Positions 56,162-64,000 of a DNA stretch of 64,000 nt are shown here, piece after piece. Each line of letters begins with the position of its first letter. Within the stretch, counting starts at the first letter, position 1. The stretch spans positions 186,001-250,000 of the forward strand of contig NZ_BSOW01000011.1 in assembly GCF_030160715.1 (NCBI RefSeq). The letters run 5' to 3'. The notes under the pieces were generated by a model, which saw only the letters and a list, made by a program, of their open reading frames with translations, was not told where the DNA came from and searched no databases. This DNA comes from Bradyrhizobium iriomotense (GTDB lineage Bacteria > Pseudomonadota > Alphaproteobacteria > Rhizobiales > Xanthobacteraceae). A program made the translations under genes and the position numbers.

Positions 56162-56312
56162 CACGGGACGGGTTTTGAACGTTCGTCCCCGTGCCACGAC
56201 CAAATGATGTGGGAGCGGTCATCCCTCCCCATCAGTCATATCAGGCGCGAGCGCCCATCCACCCCAAGCGCCCATATGGCTTGACCCGTCCGGTTGTCCC
56301 CCCGGACGGGTC
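56162..56312 (+). ncRNA. Possible structured RNA between S8 protease and TIGR03809 gene
   Basis: The 483-bp gap 56123-56605 has no gene. From 56162 there is a 9-bp stem with one bulge (CACGGGACG to CGTCCCCGTG, 56162-56193), a GGGAG/CTCCC pair, and a GGCGC-GA-GCGCC hairpin (56243-56254). A strong terminator ends the series. This could be a small RNA or only the protease 3' UTR. Confidence 0.3.
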
Positions 56313-56320
56313 TTTTCTTT
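56283..56320 (+). terminator. Rho-independent terminator
   Basis: A perfect 11-bp stem (GACCCGTCCGG at 56283-56293 with 56302-56312) closes an 8-nt loop and is followed by TTTTCTTTT. It ends the ECF/protease transcript or the candidate RNA. Confidence 0.9.
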
Positions 56321-56605
56321 TGGGGCTCTCGATCTCCGAAGCGCTCCCCCATTCAGCTCCGGGTTGAGTCAGGGCAGATGATCGTTTGCGAATCGACTGG
56401 CGCAGTGCGCTGCAAGACCGCCATGCTTGCGCGGGGCTTGACGACGAAAGCCTGCGAAATCTCCGCGCGACTACGGAATCCCGTCACGAAATTTGTGTCG
56501 CCGCTGGACAAGTCAAAACTTTTCCACAAAATAATAACGTCACGTCTAAATTGATTCGCGTGCGTTGCGTCCCGCGTCGGTGGCTCTCTCCTGACGGACT
56601 GGTTC

Positions 56606-57133
56606 ATGACACATCGCCAAGACGTGGCTCGCGGCCGCGACATCGCCGTGCGCTGGTGCGCACTCGCCGAGCAGCGGCTGGAGCATCTCACCGAAATGTT
56701 CGAGACCGGACGCTGGCGCCGGTATCACTCCGAAGTCGCCTTTCTCGAAAACATCCAGGAAGCCAAGCGCGCCGTGCAGACCTGGCGGGCGCTCGCTGAC
56801 GGTGCTGACGTGCCCGCGATGAGCCCCGTCGGGACGGTGGCGTTGGGCTGGTCGCCGGCGGCCTTGTCACGGGAGACGGTGCGGCACGCGCCCGTCCAGA
56901 CCGTGCAGCCCAAGACACTGCAGCCCAAGACACTGCAGCCCAAGGCCGTGCACATCGTGCCGGAAACGGTCGTGCCGGTCGGCTTCGCCGGCATGCCCGA
57001 ACGGCTCACCGAGATCACCGAAGCCCCGATCGCCCCCGAGCCACCGCCCGCAATCCCCGAAAGGGTTGTCGAATTCACCTTCAGCCTCGACGGCATCGAA
57101 GCGAAATATCCGCTGCTGAGGAATGCGTTTTAG
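56606..57133 (+). CDS. TIGR03809 family protein
   Basis: The 175-aa protein matches TIGR03809, a family of Bradyrhizobium and relatives with no known function. The N-terminal helical part reads ARGRDIAVRWCALAEQRLEHLTEMFETGRWRRYHSE and the C-terminal part VVEFTFSLDGIEAKYPLLRNAF. Between them is a Pro-rich linker with a 15-bp DNA repeat (56904-56944) coding LQPKT units. The start at 56606 is the first with family sequence. Confidence 0.82.
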   Translation: MTHRQDVARGRDIAVRWCALAEQRLEHLTEMFETGRWRRYHSEVAFLENIQEAKRAVQTWRALADGADVPAMSPVGTVALGWSPAALSRETVRHAPVQTVQPKTLQPKTLQPKAVHIVPETVVPVGFAGMPERLTEITEAPIAPEPPPAIPERVVEFTFSLDGIEAKYPLLRNAF

Positions 57134-57170
57134 TCTTTAGAGGACGGGGACGCTCGCCAAACATTCCGCC

Positions 57171-57308
57171 GTCGTCCTGGCGAAAGCTGGGAGAACTTGT
57201 GGGGACCCATACCGCGGAATCTCTCAATGAGGCGATGCGGCCAGTACCACGCACTTAACCCAATCCTGTGTTGGGTCCTGGATCTGCGCTTCGCTTGTCC
57301 AGGACGAC
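57171..57308. repeat. Palindromic intergenic repeat (GTCGTCCTGG family, copy 2)
   Basis: Inverted arms GTCGTCCTGG (57171-57180) and CCAGGACGAC (57299-57308) enclose the inner block TCCTGTGTTGGGTCCTGG, also present in the copy at 7358-7472. It lies between the convergent TIGR03809 and TIGR03808 genes. Confidence 0.8.
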
Positions 57309-57320
57309 ACCGAGTGTGTC

Positions 57321-58691
57321 TCACCGCCGCACCGCATTCCCGCCCACCATTACCTGTGCAATGCGCTGCGCGCCGTCGGCTGCGAGATCCGTCGTGACGG
57401 TTCGCGCGTGGTCGAGGCCAACGACGGCGCCGAGGGGGGTCTCGGAGATCATGTTGTTGTTGACGAGCGCGGTGCCGGCGCCCGGCACGATGGACACGCC
57501 GACGCCGGCGAGGGCCTTGCGGATTACGTTGCCCGAGATCGCGACGTCGCGCAGATATTTGCCCCAGCCGGCGACGATGCCGTAGGACGGCGCATTCTCG
57601 ATCACGTTGCCGGTGACGGAGGTGTCAGCCTCGACATATATGCCGACGCCGGCATCGTCGTCGGGCGCGGTACCGATCGGACGTTTCGGGATCAGGTTGC
57701 GGACGATGTTGCCCTGGACCACCGCGATGCGGCCGCCTTCGTTGAAGTTGCAGACGGAGACGCCGACGGCGGCACCATCCACCGTGTTGTTGGCGATCAC
57801 CGCGGCCTCGAACGAGAACTCCGAATAGAGCGCGACCTCGCGCACGTCGCTGACGCTGTTGCCGGTGATCTGGATGTTGGAGGCCGAATTGCCACGCACC
57901 GCCGAGTAGTCGCAATTCCGGATGCGGTTGCCACGCACGATGACGTTGCCGGCGCGGAAGGCGTTGATGGCGTTGCCGTATTGTCCGGAGCCGCCGGGGC
58001 CGGCCTTGATGTCCTCGATGCGATTGTCGGCGACCAGCGTGCCGTCGTCGCCAATGGCGGTGCGCAGGATCTCGATGCCGTTGTCGTTGGTGCCGAGAAT
58101 CGTGTTGCGCGAGACGATGAGTCCCCTGGCATCGAACGAGACTACAGCCGTCACGGCGATGTTGGTGAAGATGTTGCCCGAGATGTCTCCGGCGATCTGC
58201 TCGAGCCAGATGCCGCTGCCGCCAGAGCCCGTGATCTCGCAATCGAGAATGCGGACGTCGCGTCCGCCGAGACAGTGGATGAGGCCGCGGCGCGTCGGCA
58301 GCGCAATGCCGCCGCCGTCGAAGGTAATGCCCGTAAGGCCGATCGAGCCGGCACCCTCGCTGAGGACCATCGAGGGACCACCGCTGAAGATGAATTTCGT
58401 GGCACCGCGCACGCCCACGAGTTGCGAGCCGTTTTGCAGCCGCAACAGCCCGGTGCGGTAGATGCCGGGCGGGAACGCCAGCGGCATTTGCGCGCGTGCG
58501 GCGTCATCGATTGCGCGCTGGAGCGCGCGCGTCTGGTCCTCGCTGCTGCCGGGCCGCACGCCATACTGCGTGGCGTCGCGTCCCCGCATGGACGTCAAGG
58601 GTGCTGCGCGCGCGGCATCGACGGGCATGGCCAGCGCACCGGCAAGGCCGGCGGTGGAAGCTCCGATGAGATGGCGACGATTGAGGTCCAT
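57321..58691 (-). CDS. TIGR03808 Tat-exported parallel beta-helix protein
   Basis: The 456-aa protein starts with a twin-arginine signal (DLNRRHLIGASTAGLAGALAMP). The rest is a right-handed beta-helix made of NxI/NxV repeats (DISGNIFTNIAVTAV, LIVSRNTILGTNDNGIEI, VIVRGNRIRNCDYSAV, IQITGNSVSDVREVAL). This is TIGR03808, the Tat-translocated repetitive family. Such folds often bind or cleave polysaccharide, but no catalytic residues can be named. The ATG at 58691 is preferred to an in-frame start ten codons earlier. Confidence 0.86.
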   Translation of the reverse strand: MDLNRRHLIGASTAGLAGALAMPVDAARAAPLTSMRGRDATQYGVRPGSSEDQTRALQRAIDDAARAQMPLAFPPGIYRTGLLRLQNGSQLVGVRGATKFIFSGGPSMVLSEGAGSIGLTGITFDGGGIALPTRRGLIHCLGGRDVRILDCEITGSGGSGIWLEQIAGDISGNIFTNIAVTAVVSFDARGLIVSRNTILGTNDNGIEILRTAIGDDGTLVADNRIEDIKAGPGGSGQYGNAINAFRAGNVIVRGNRIRNCDYSAVRGNSASNIQITGNSVSDVREVALYSEFSFEAAVIANNTVDGAAVGVSVCNFNEGGRIAVVQGNIVRNLIPKRPIGTAPDDDAGVGIYVEADTSVTGNVIENAPSYGIVAGWGKYLRDVAISGNVIRKALAGVGVSIVPGAGTALVNNNMISETPLGAVVGLDHARTVTTDLAADGAQRIAQVMVGGNAVRR

Positions 58692-58815
58692 AACGCGTCC
58701 TCCGGCGGACGCGGGACGCATCCGCGCGCGTTAGGTAGCGCAGAAATGGGGCAGGGCGGCCAACCGCCGGACGATTGTTGCGGGTAGGGTTAAATGTTTA
58801 CCCAGGAAGAGGTGC

Positions 58816-58913
58816 CGTAGGGTGGGTTAGCCGAAGGCGTAACCCACCACCATTTCATCGCGAGTACGGAGCCTTTGGAAGCCAAAGTGGTGGGTTGCGC
58901 TAACCCACCTACG
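58816..58913. repeat. GTAGGGTGGGTTAG inverted repeat
   Basis: Outer arms GTAGGGTGGGTTAG and CTAACCCACCTAC and inner arms TAACCCACCAC/GTGGTGGGTT form a nested inverted repeat. It sits just downstream of pcp and may fold as its 3' hairpin. This type of repeat is common in Bradyrhizobium intergenic DNA. Confidence 0.7.
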
Positions 58914-59556
58914 CAGCCGCACTGTGCCGCGCCGATCGCACCATTTCCATCAGCATCGCTTCGCCGGCATCGACCAGTTCCTCCAGCGTGATGCGCGGCG
59001 CTCCCTTGCGCCGCGACGCGCCACGCCGAGACAGCAGCGGGATGTGGATGAACGCCGCAAGCTTTGGCCCGCCGGCGTTCACGCTCTCGATCGCGCGCCA
59101 GCTCAGATAGTTGCAGAGATAGGCGCCGGCATCGCGCGAGGTCCGCGCGTCGATCCCGGTCAGTCGCGCGGCCCGCAGGAGTTTTGCAGTGTGCGGGCCG
59201 AACATCATCGCGTCCGCGTTCGCTGCGATCGCGCCTTTGCGGGAACGGGTATTTGCGGCATCGGGCCAGAGCATGGTGACGGCATTGCGCGCGCGGGTCT
59301 CGATGCGCAGGTGTGAGGTGCGTGCGGCGAGGCCGAACATCAGAAGCGCATCGGGCCTCACCTTTGCGAGCACCTCCGGCAATTGCCGGTCCACCGCGGC
59401 GTAGGTCACCGGGAAGATGTGGGTCGCGAGCTCGACGCCGTCGAACGCCGGACGGCGCAGCCGCGACAGCCGCGCGACCAGCGGCTGCGTCGGATTGTAG
59501 GGCGCGCCGGGGAACGTGCCGAAGCCGGTGAGAAGGACGCGAAGCTTGCCGCTCAT
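58909..59556 (-). CDS. pcp: Pyroglutamyl-peptidase I (peptidase C15)
   Basis: The 215-aa C15 cysteine peptidase removes N-terminal pyroglutamate. It starts KLRVLLTGFGTFPGAPYNPTQPL. The catalytic Cys is in RDAGAYLCNYLSW and the His in KLAAFIHIPLL. The expected acid lies in the middle part but I cannot fix its position. The ATG overlaps the meaB stop as ATGA. It is an unusual partner for meaB; the functional link, if any, is unknown. Confidence 0.88.
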   Translation of the reverse strand: MSGKLRVLLTGFGTFPGAPYNPTQPLVARLSRLRRPAFDGVELATHIFPVTYAAVDRQLPEVLAKVRPDALLMFGLAARTSHLRIETRARNAVTMLWPDAANTRSRKGAIAANADAMMFGPHTAKLLRAARLTGIDARTSRDAGAYLCNYLSWRAIESVNAGGPKLAAFIHIPLLSRRGASRRKGAPRITLEELVDAGEAMLMEMVRSARHSAAA

Positions 59557-60542
59557 TGCAGGAGCTCCATGATGTGCTCGGCGGCGAGCGCCGGCGTGAC
59601 GCGGCCATCGGCGACCTCGGCCTCGATCTTCTTCACCCTGGCGCGGACGGAAGCCTCGGTGCGCAGCCGCGACAGCATGCGCTGCTCCAGCATCGACCAC
59701 ATCCATTTCACCTGCTGCTCGCGTCGACGCGCGGCAAAATCGCCCGACGCGCTCATCGCCTTGCGATGATCGAGGATCTTTTGCCACAGTTTTGCGATGC
59801 CAGTGCCGGTCAGCGCCGAGTAGGTCTCGACCGGCGGGTGCCAATGCTCCGAGCGCGGTGCCAGAATATGCAGCGCGCCGCGATAGTCGGCGGCCGTCAT
59901 GTTGGCGCGCTTGAGATTGTCGCCGTCGGCCTTGTTGATTGCGATCATGTCGGCGAGCTCGACCAGGCCCTTCTTGATGCCCTGCAATTCGTCGCCGCCG
60001 CCCGGCAGCATCAACGCGAGGAAGAAATCGGTCATGTCGCAGACCGCAGTCTCGGACTGGCCGATGCCGACGGTCTCGACCAGCACGACGTCGAAGCCGG
60101 CCGCCTCGCAGAGCAGCATCGCCTCGCGCGTCTTGGCGGCGACGCCGCCGAGTGTGCCCGACGACGGCGAGGGGCGAATATAGGCATGATCGGATGCCGC
60201 GAGCTGTGCCATCCGGGTCTTGTCGCCAAGGATCGAGCCGCCGCTGCGCGCCGAGGACGGATCGACCGCGAGCACCGCGATCCTGTGGCCTTGCGCAATC
60301 AGATACGTGCCGAGCGCATCGATGGTGGTGGACTTGCCGACGCCCGGCGAGCCGGTGATGCCGACGCGAACTGCCTTGCCGGTATCCGGCAGCAGCAGTT
60401 GCACCAGCTCGCGTGCGGCCGCCTGATGGTCGCCGCGCCGGCTCTCCACCAGCGTGATGGCGCGGGCGAGCGCCGCGCGGCTGCCGGAACGAACGTCCCG
60501 GGCGAGGGCTTTGACGTCGAGCGAAGCCTTCTTCTGAATCAT
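59553..60542 (-). CDS. meaB: MeaB (ArgK), methylmalonyl-CoA mutase chaperone GTPase
   Basis: MeaB is a G3E GTPase that gates delivery of adenosylcobalamin to methylmalonyl-CoA mutase and protects the mutase. The 329-aa protein has Walker A (GITGSPGVGKSTTIDALG), Walker B/switch parts (VLAVDPSSARSGGSILGDKTRM, VLVETVGIGQSE) and base-specificity NKAD (IAINKADGDN). A dimerisation tail ends it. The mutase gene lies 2.2 kb upstream on the same strand. Confidence 0.94.
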   Translation of the reverse strand: MIQKKASLDVKALARDVRSGSRAALARAITLVESRRGDHQAAARELVQLLLPDTGKAVRVGITGSPGVGKSTTIDALGTYLIAQGHRIAVLAVDPSSARSGGSILGDKTRMAQLAASDHAYIRPSPSSGTLGGVAAKTREAMLLCEAAGFDVVLVETVGIGQSETAVCDMTDFFLALMLPGGGDELQGIKKGLVELADMIAINKADGDNLKRANMTAADYRGALHILAPRSEHWHPPVETYSALTGTGIAKLWQKILDHRKAMSASGDFAARRREQQVKWMWSMLEQRMLSRLRTEASVRARVKKIEAEVADGRVTPALAAEHIMELLQ

Positions 60543-60623
60543 GCCCTGCTTTACAACGGCCGGGCGGGACAGGCGAGGGCCGGGGCCGGGATCGACGCGG
60601 CCGGCTTCACCCCGCTCGACACG

Positions 60624-61607
60624 TTACGTCTTGGCGAGGCCGGCGGCCTTCATCGCGGCGCCCATCTGGGCATCGCCCTTGTCCATGAAGTCGGCGAACT
60701 GGCCGGCATCGCGCCAGGCCATGCCGAAGCCGCGGCTGGTAATGAAGGCCCTGAACTCTGCGGAGTCGAAGATCCTCTTCATCGTCGTCGTGAGCCTGGC
60801 CGCGATCTCCGGAGGCAGGCCCTTCGGTCCGCCGATGCCGCGCCAGCCGCCGATCGAATAGTCGATCCCCATCGCTTCCTTGAGGGTCGGTACGTCGGGG
60901 AAAACAGGGTTGCGTGCCGGCGCCATGATGGCGAGGCTGCGCACCTTGCCGGCCTCGATGGCCGGGCGCGCCTCCGGCACCGAGCAGGTGGCGAGATCGA
61001 TGTTGCCAGCCGCGAGATCCTGCATCGCGGGTGCGGCACCGTTCGACGGCACCCAGGCGATCTGGTTGGCCGGTAGTCCCATCGACTGCATCCAGCCGAT
61101 CAGCGCGAGATGCCAGATGCCGCCCTGACCGGTGCCTGAGGCCCTGAACTTGCCGGGCGGCGCGTCCTTGATGGTCACGGCCAATTCCTTGACCGTCCTG
61201 TAGGGCGAGGCGGAGGAGACCTGGATGCCCGGTGCGTCCTCATTCATCATGGCGAGCGGCGTGAAGCTCCGCGGCGTCAGGTCGGTGAGCCCCTGCCAAT
61301 GCATCATGGTGAGCTCCACGGTCAGCATGCCGATCGTGTAGCCGTCGGGAGTGGCAGTTGCGATTGCGGTGTGGCCGACGACGCCGGAGCCGCCGACCCG
61401 ATTGACCACGTTGAAAGGCTGGCCGAGCTCCTTTTCCAGCATCGTCGCGAGAACGCGCGCAGTCGCATCCGTGCCGCCGCCTGCGCCCCACGGCACGACC
61501 AATGTCACGGGCCGCGCCGGATAGGTCTCCGCGCGTGCCGGCATGAGTCCAAGAGCGGCGGCAGCGACCGACGATGCCGCGAAGGCGCGGCGCGTGATGG
61601 CGGACAT
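60624..61607 (-). CDS. TctC/Bug-family periplasmic substrate-binding protein
   Basis: The 327-aa protein has a Tat-like signal (SAITRRAFAASSVAAAALGLMPARA) and the Bug/TctC fold (PVTLVVPWGAGGGTDATARVLATMLEKELGQPFNVVNRVGGSGVVGHTAIA). It captures carboxylates for tripartite tricarboxylate transporters, but no tctA or tctB lies nearby. The ATG at 61607 follows AAGGTG; the frame opens 27 codons earlier. Confidence 0.88.
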   Translation of the reverse strand: MSAITRRAFAASSVAAAALGLMPARAETYPARPVTLVVPWGAGGGTDATARVLATMLEKELGQPFNVVNRVGGSGVVGHTAIATATPDGYTIGMLTVELTMMHWQGLTDLTPRSFTPLAMMNEDAPGIQVSSASPYRTVKELAVTIKDAPPGKFRASGTGQGGIWHLALIGWMQSMGLPANQIAWVPSNGAAPAMQDLAAGNIDLATCSVPEARPAIEAGKVRSLAIMAPARNPVFPDVPTLKEAMGIDYSIGGWRGIGGPKGLPPEIAARLTTTMKRIFDSAEFRAFITSRGFGMAWRDAGQFADFMDKGDAQMGAAMKAAGLAKT

Positions 61608-61734
61608 GAGCACCTTTTCAGCGGCGCCTGTAACGTCGGACGCCCTGTCTATAGCGACAGTTTTGGCAGCTTTGCACCGGGGCGGCAAGCCGGCCGCGCC
61701 ACTTGCGTTGTGAGCAACGTGTCGCCGCGACGAA

Positions 61735-62562
61735 TCATTGCCCGTCGTCTTCGTCGCCCTTCGGTCGCGCGCCGCCGAAAATTCGCGCGCCTTCCGGCGT
61801 CAAATAAGGCTTCAGCGTCTCCCACGACGCGAAGGCGACATATTCGCCCTCGGCGTAGGGGCCGACCGCATAGGGCGGAAAGTGGAAGGTGAGACCGGAG
61901 CTCTTGCCGGCCTCGGTCGAAGGCGCGAGCGTCACGGCGCCGATCTTGAGCAGGCTCGGCTCGACGCTCTTGAACCATTCGTTGGTGGCCGTCTCGCCCG
62001 CATCGCGCTTCTTCTTCTCGATTCGCAGCGAGGCGACCACGGCCTTTTGCATCGCCTTCATCGTCGCTCCGTTGTCCGCGGTCTCGGTGAAGAACGGGCG
62101 GATCGATATGCGCTTGGCTTGCGCCTTGTCCCACAGGATCGTGTTGACGTCGGAATTCGGATGCGCGCCATGCGTATCCATGTAGTCGGCGCGGATCAGG
62201 CTGACATAGCGGTCGGCGACCACCGAGCGTACCGTGTATTTGCGCTCGAAATCCCAGCCGCCGTTCTGGAAGAACTGCGGATCCTGCTTGCGCGTGCTGG
62301 CGGCATCAGCCGCATTCTTCTCGAGCCACTTCTTGCTCTCGGCGAGGCAATCGGCAGCGAGCGCCGGATCGGCCTTGATCCGGTCGTCGAGCAGCACGCG
62401 GGCTTCGATGGTCCTGTTCTTGATGATCGCATCGGGCTTGGGATCAGCCGCATGGGCCGGCGAGACCATGGAGACCACTGCGACGGCCGAGAGGATCGCG
62501 ATGGTCCGCAGGAGCAGCCCTGCGCGCGTGATTGCACGATAGTATGTCACGTCAATACCCAT
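61735..62562 (-). CDS. Exported DUF3298/DUF4163-type protein
   Basis: The 275-aa protein has a signal peptide (LLLRTIAILSAVAVVSMVSPAHA). A domain with DUF4163/DUF3298 features follows: YTVRSVVADRYVSLIRADYMDTHGAHPNSDVNTILWD, then TLAPSTEAGKSSGLTFHFPPYAVGPYAEGEYVAFASWETLKPYL. These domains occur in peptidoglycan deacetylases and anti-sigma factors but here stand alone. The ATG at 62562 follows AAGGA. Confidence 0.84.
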   Translation of the reverse strand: MGIDVTYYRAITRAGLLLRTIAILSAVAVVSMVSPAHAADPKPDAIIKNRTIEARVLLDDRIKADPALAADCLAESKKWLEKNAADAASTRKQDPQFFQNGGWDFERKYTVRSVVADRYVSLIRADYMDTHGAHPNSDVNTILWDKAQAKRISIRPFFTETADNGATMKAMQKAVVASLRIEKKKRDAGETATNEWFKSVEPSLLKIGAVTLAPSTEAGKSSGLTFHFPPYAVGPYAEGEYVAFASWETLKPYLTPEGARIFGGARPKGDEDDGQ

Positions 62563-62729
62563 GAATTCATATTTCCTTCCGATGCCGGTCGAGCCCGGAC
62601 ATCTGCCACGCCATAGACAGCGTCAGATGAACTGGCGCAGAACGCCGCAATCGGAACACCGTATCGTGAAGGTTGGTCGCGGCAAGGCGCCTGCAGGTTC
62701 TCCGTCGGAGAGCGCGGGGCTGTGCCGAA

Positions 62730-64000
62730 CTACTCCGCCGCCGCGCTATGGCCGAGCCGGGCGTTGAGCTTGTGGATCAGTTCCTCGGCGGCGTCCGCGA
62801 TCACGGTGCCTGGTGGGAAGATCGCTTCCGCGCCCGCTGCATGGAGTGCGTCGTAATCCTGCGGCGGCACCACGCCGCCGACGATGATCATGATGTCCTC
62901 GCGGCCGTGCTTCTTCAGCGCCGCCTTCAATTCCGGTACCGCGGTGAGGTGGGCGGCGGCGAGTGAAGAGACGCCGAGGATGTGCACGTCGTTCTCGACC
63001 GCCTGGCGCGCGGCTTCATCGGCGGTGGCAAACAGCGGTCCGATGTCGACGTCGAAGCCGATATCGGCAAAGGCCGACGCGATCACCTTCTGCCCGCGGT
63101 CGTGGCCGTCCTGGCCGATCTTGGCGACGAGAATGCGCGGGCGGCGGCCTTCCGCCTCCTCGAAGGCGTCGATCAGCGCCTGCACCTTTTCAACCTGGCT
63201 GCCCATGGCGGACGCCTCCCGCTTGTAGACGCCGGTGATGGACCTGATCTCGGCGCGGTGGCGACCGAACACCTTTTCCATCGCGTCGGAAATTTCGCCG
63301 ACCGTTGCTTTCGCGCGCGCCGCGTCGATCGCGAGCGCGAGCAGGTTGCCGTTGCCTTCGCCGGCCGAGCGCGTCAGCGCGGCGAGCGCGGCTTCGACGT
63401 CCTTCTGGTTGCGCTCGGATTTGAGCCGCGTCAGCTTGTCGATCTGCAAGCGCCGGACATTGGTATTGTCCACTTTGAGGATCTCGATCGGCGCTTCATC
63501 TGATGGCTTGTACTTGTTGACGCCGATCACCGCCTGCTTGCCCGCATCGATCCGGGCCTGTGTCTTGGCGGATGCCTCCTCGATGCGCAGTTTCGGCACG
63601 CCGGCTTCGATGGCCTTGGCCATGCCGCCGAGCTCCTCGACCTCCTGGATATGGCCCCAGGCCTTCGCTGCGAGATCGCGCGTCAGCCGCTCGACATAAT
63701 AGGAGCCGCCCCAGGGATCGATGATGCGGGTGGTGCCGCTTTCCTGCTGGAGGAAGAGCTGCGTGTTGCGGGCGATGCGCGCTGAAAAGTCGGTCGGCAG
63801 CGCGAGCGCTTCGTCCAGCGCGTTGGTGTGCAGCGACTGGGTGTGGCCTTGGGTCGCGGCCATCGCCTCCACCGTCGTGCGCATCACGTTGTTGAAGACG
63901 TCCTGCGCGGTCAGCGACCAGCCGGAGGTCTGGCAATGCGTACGCAGCGAGAGCGAGCGCGGATCCTTCGGATTGAATGGCTTGAGCAGCTTCGCCCAGA
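62730..64000 (-). CDS. scpA: Methylmalonyl-CoA mutase, C-terminal part (runs off window)
   Basis: Adenosylcobalamin-dependent mutase interconverting methylmalonyl-CoA and succinyl-CoA. About 423 C-terminal residues are present; the frame is open to the window end. Catalytic-barrel sequence is visible (SLRTHCQTSGWSLTAQDVFNNV, THTQSLHTNALDEALALP, RIARNTQLFLQQESG). The B12 domain has the DxHxxG motif (KIGQDGHDRGQKVIASAFADIGFDVDIGPLF) and GGVVPPQDY. The family total is about 720 aa. Confidence 0.95.
   Translation of the reverse strand, partial: WAKLLKPFNPKDPRSLSLRTHCQTSGWSLTAQDVFNNVMRTTVEAMAATQGHTQSLHTNALDEALALPTDFSARIARNTQLFLQQESGTTRIIDPWGGSYYVERLTRDLAAKAWGHIQEVEELGGMAKAIEAGVPKLRIEEASAKTQARIDAGKQAVIGVNKYKPSDEAPIEILKVDNTNVRRLQIDKLTRLKSERNQKDVEAALAALTRSAGEGNGNLLALAIDAARAKATVGEISDAMEKVFGRHRAEIRSITGVYKREASAMGSQVEKVQALIDAFEEAEGRRPRILVAKIGQDGHDRGQKVIASAFADIGFDVDIGPLFATADEAARQAVENDVHILGVSSLAAAHLTAVPELKAALKKHGREDIMIIVGGVVPPQDYDALHAAGAEAIFPPGTVIADAAEELIHKLNARLGHSAAAE

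Noticed and set aside
59556..61076. Plus-strand frame of 506 aa opposite meaB and the TctC-type gene
   Set aside because: Spans two genes and their gap on the other strand, low-complexity antisense composition.

Overview
This is GC-rich chromosomal DNA of an alphaproteobacterium, most likely Bradyrhizobium or a close relative. The evidence is an extended-hopanoid locus (hpnH, ispH, hpnN, hpnO), an imuA-imuB-dnaE2 mutagenesis cassette behind an alphaproteobacterial LexA box, an EcfF/OsrA-type sigma/anti-sigma pair, TIGR03808/TIGR03809 proteins, and several families of short palindromic intergenic repeats typical of that group. I see no tRNA, rRNA, CRISPR array, transposase, phage gene or nodulation/nitrogen-fixation gene.

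Layout. 1-7.3 kb: hopanoid lipid synthesis and transport. 7.5-10.2 kb: a minus-strand operon of metallophosphoesterase, cupredoxin, ECF sigma factor and zinc-binding anti-sigma factor. 10.3-15.7 kb: GMC oxidoreductase with a DUF4336 protein, an M20 amidohydrolase and a Pit phosphate transporter. 15.8-23.0 kb: a DNA-damage module, with a DUF4130-UdgX fusion divergent from imuA-imuB-dnaE2 and one LexA box between them. 23.2-29.6 kb: a small membrane protein, a CoA transferase and a two-gene RND efflux system preceded by three 11-bp-spaced direct repeats. 29.7-32.0 kb: a methyltransferase paired with a short MTHFR-like protein. 32.0-34.7 kb: a lactonase-type amidohydrolase divergent from an FAD-linked lactone-oxidase-type enzyme.

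34.8-42.5 kb looks more accessory. It holds a cache-domain protein, small unknowns, SnoaL-like and Ada proteins, an orphan PstS, and an AI-2E-type transporter with an additional C-terminal domain. The transporter lies between two direct copies of about 100 bp derived from the 3' end of a neighbouring gene. 42.4-45.2 kb is an uncharacterised four-gene envelope operon. 45.7-52.7 kb holds a TolC-like protein, enoyl-CoA hydratase, ecfF-osrA, a DUF2336 protein and a diguanylate cyclase. 53.1-56.1 kb is an ECF sigma, anti-sigma and subtilase operon. 56.6-58.7 kb holds TIGR03809 and TIGR03808. 58.9-64.0 kb holds pcp, meaB, a TctC-type binding protein, a DUF3298-type protein and the C-terminal part of methylmalonyl-CoA mutase, which runs off the window.

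Common themes are envelope maintenance (hopanoids, TolC, RND efflux, secreted protease), stress sensing (three ECF systems, SOS, Ada) and phosphate uptake (Pit, PstS, two Pho-box-like sites). Functional names rest on motif and family recognition by eye; no database search was run.
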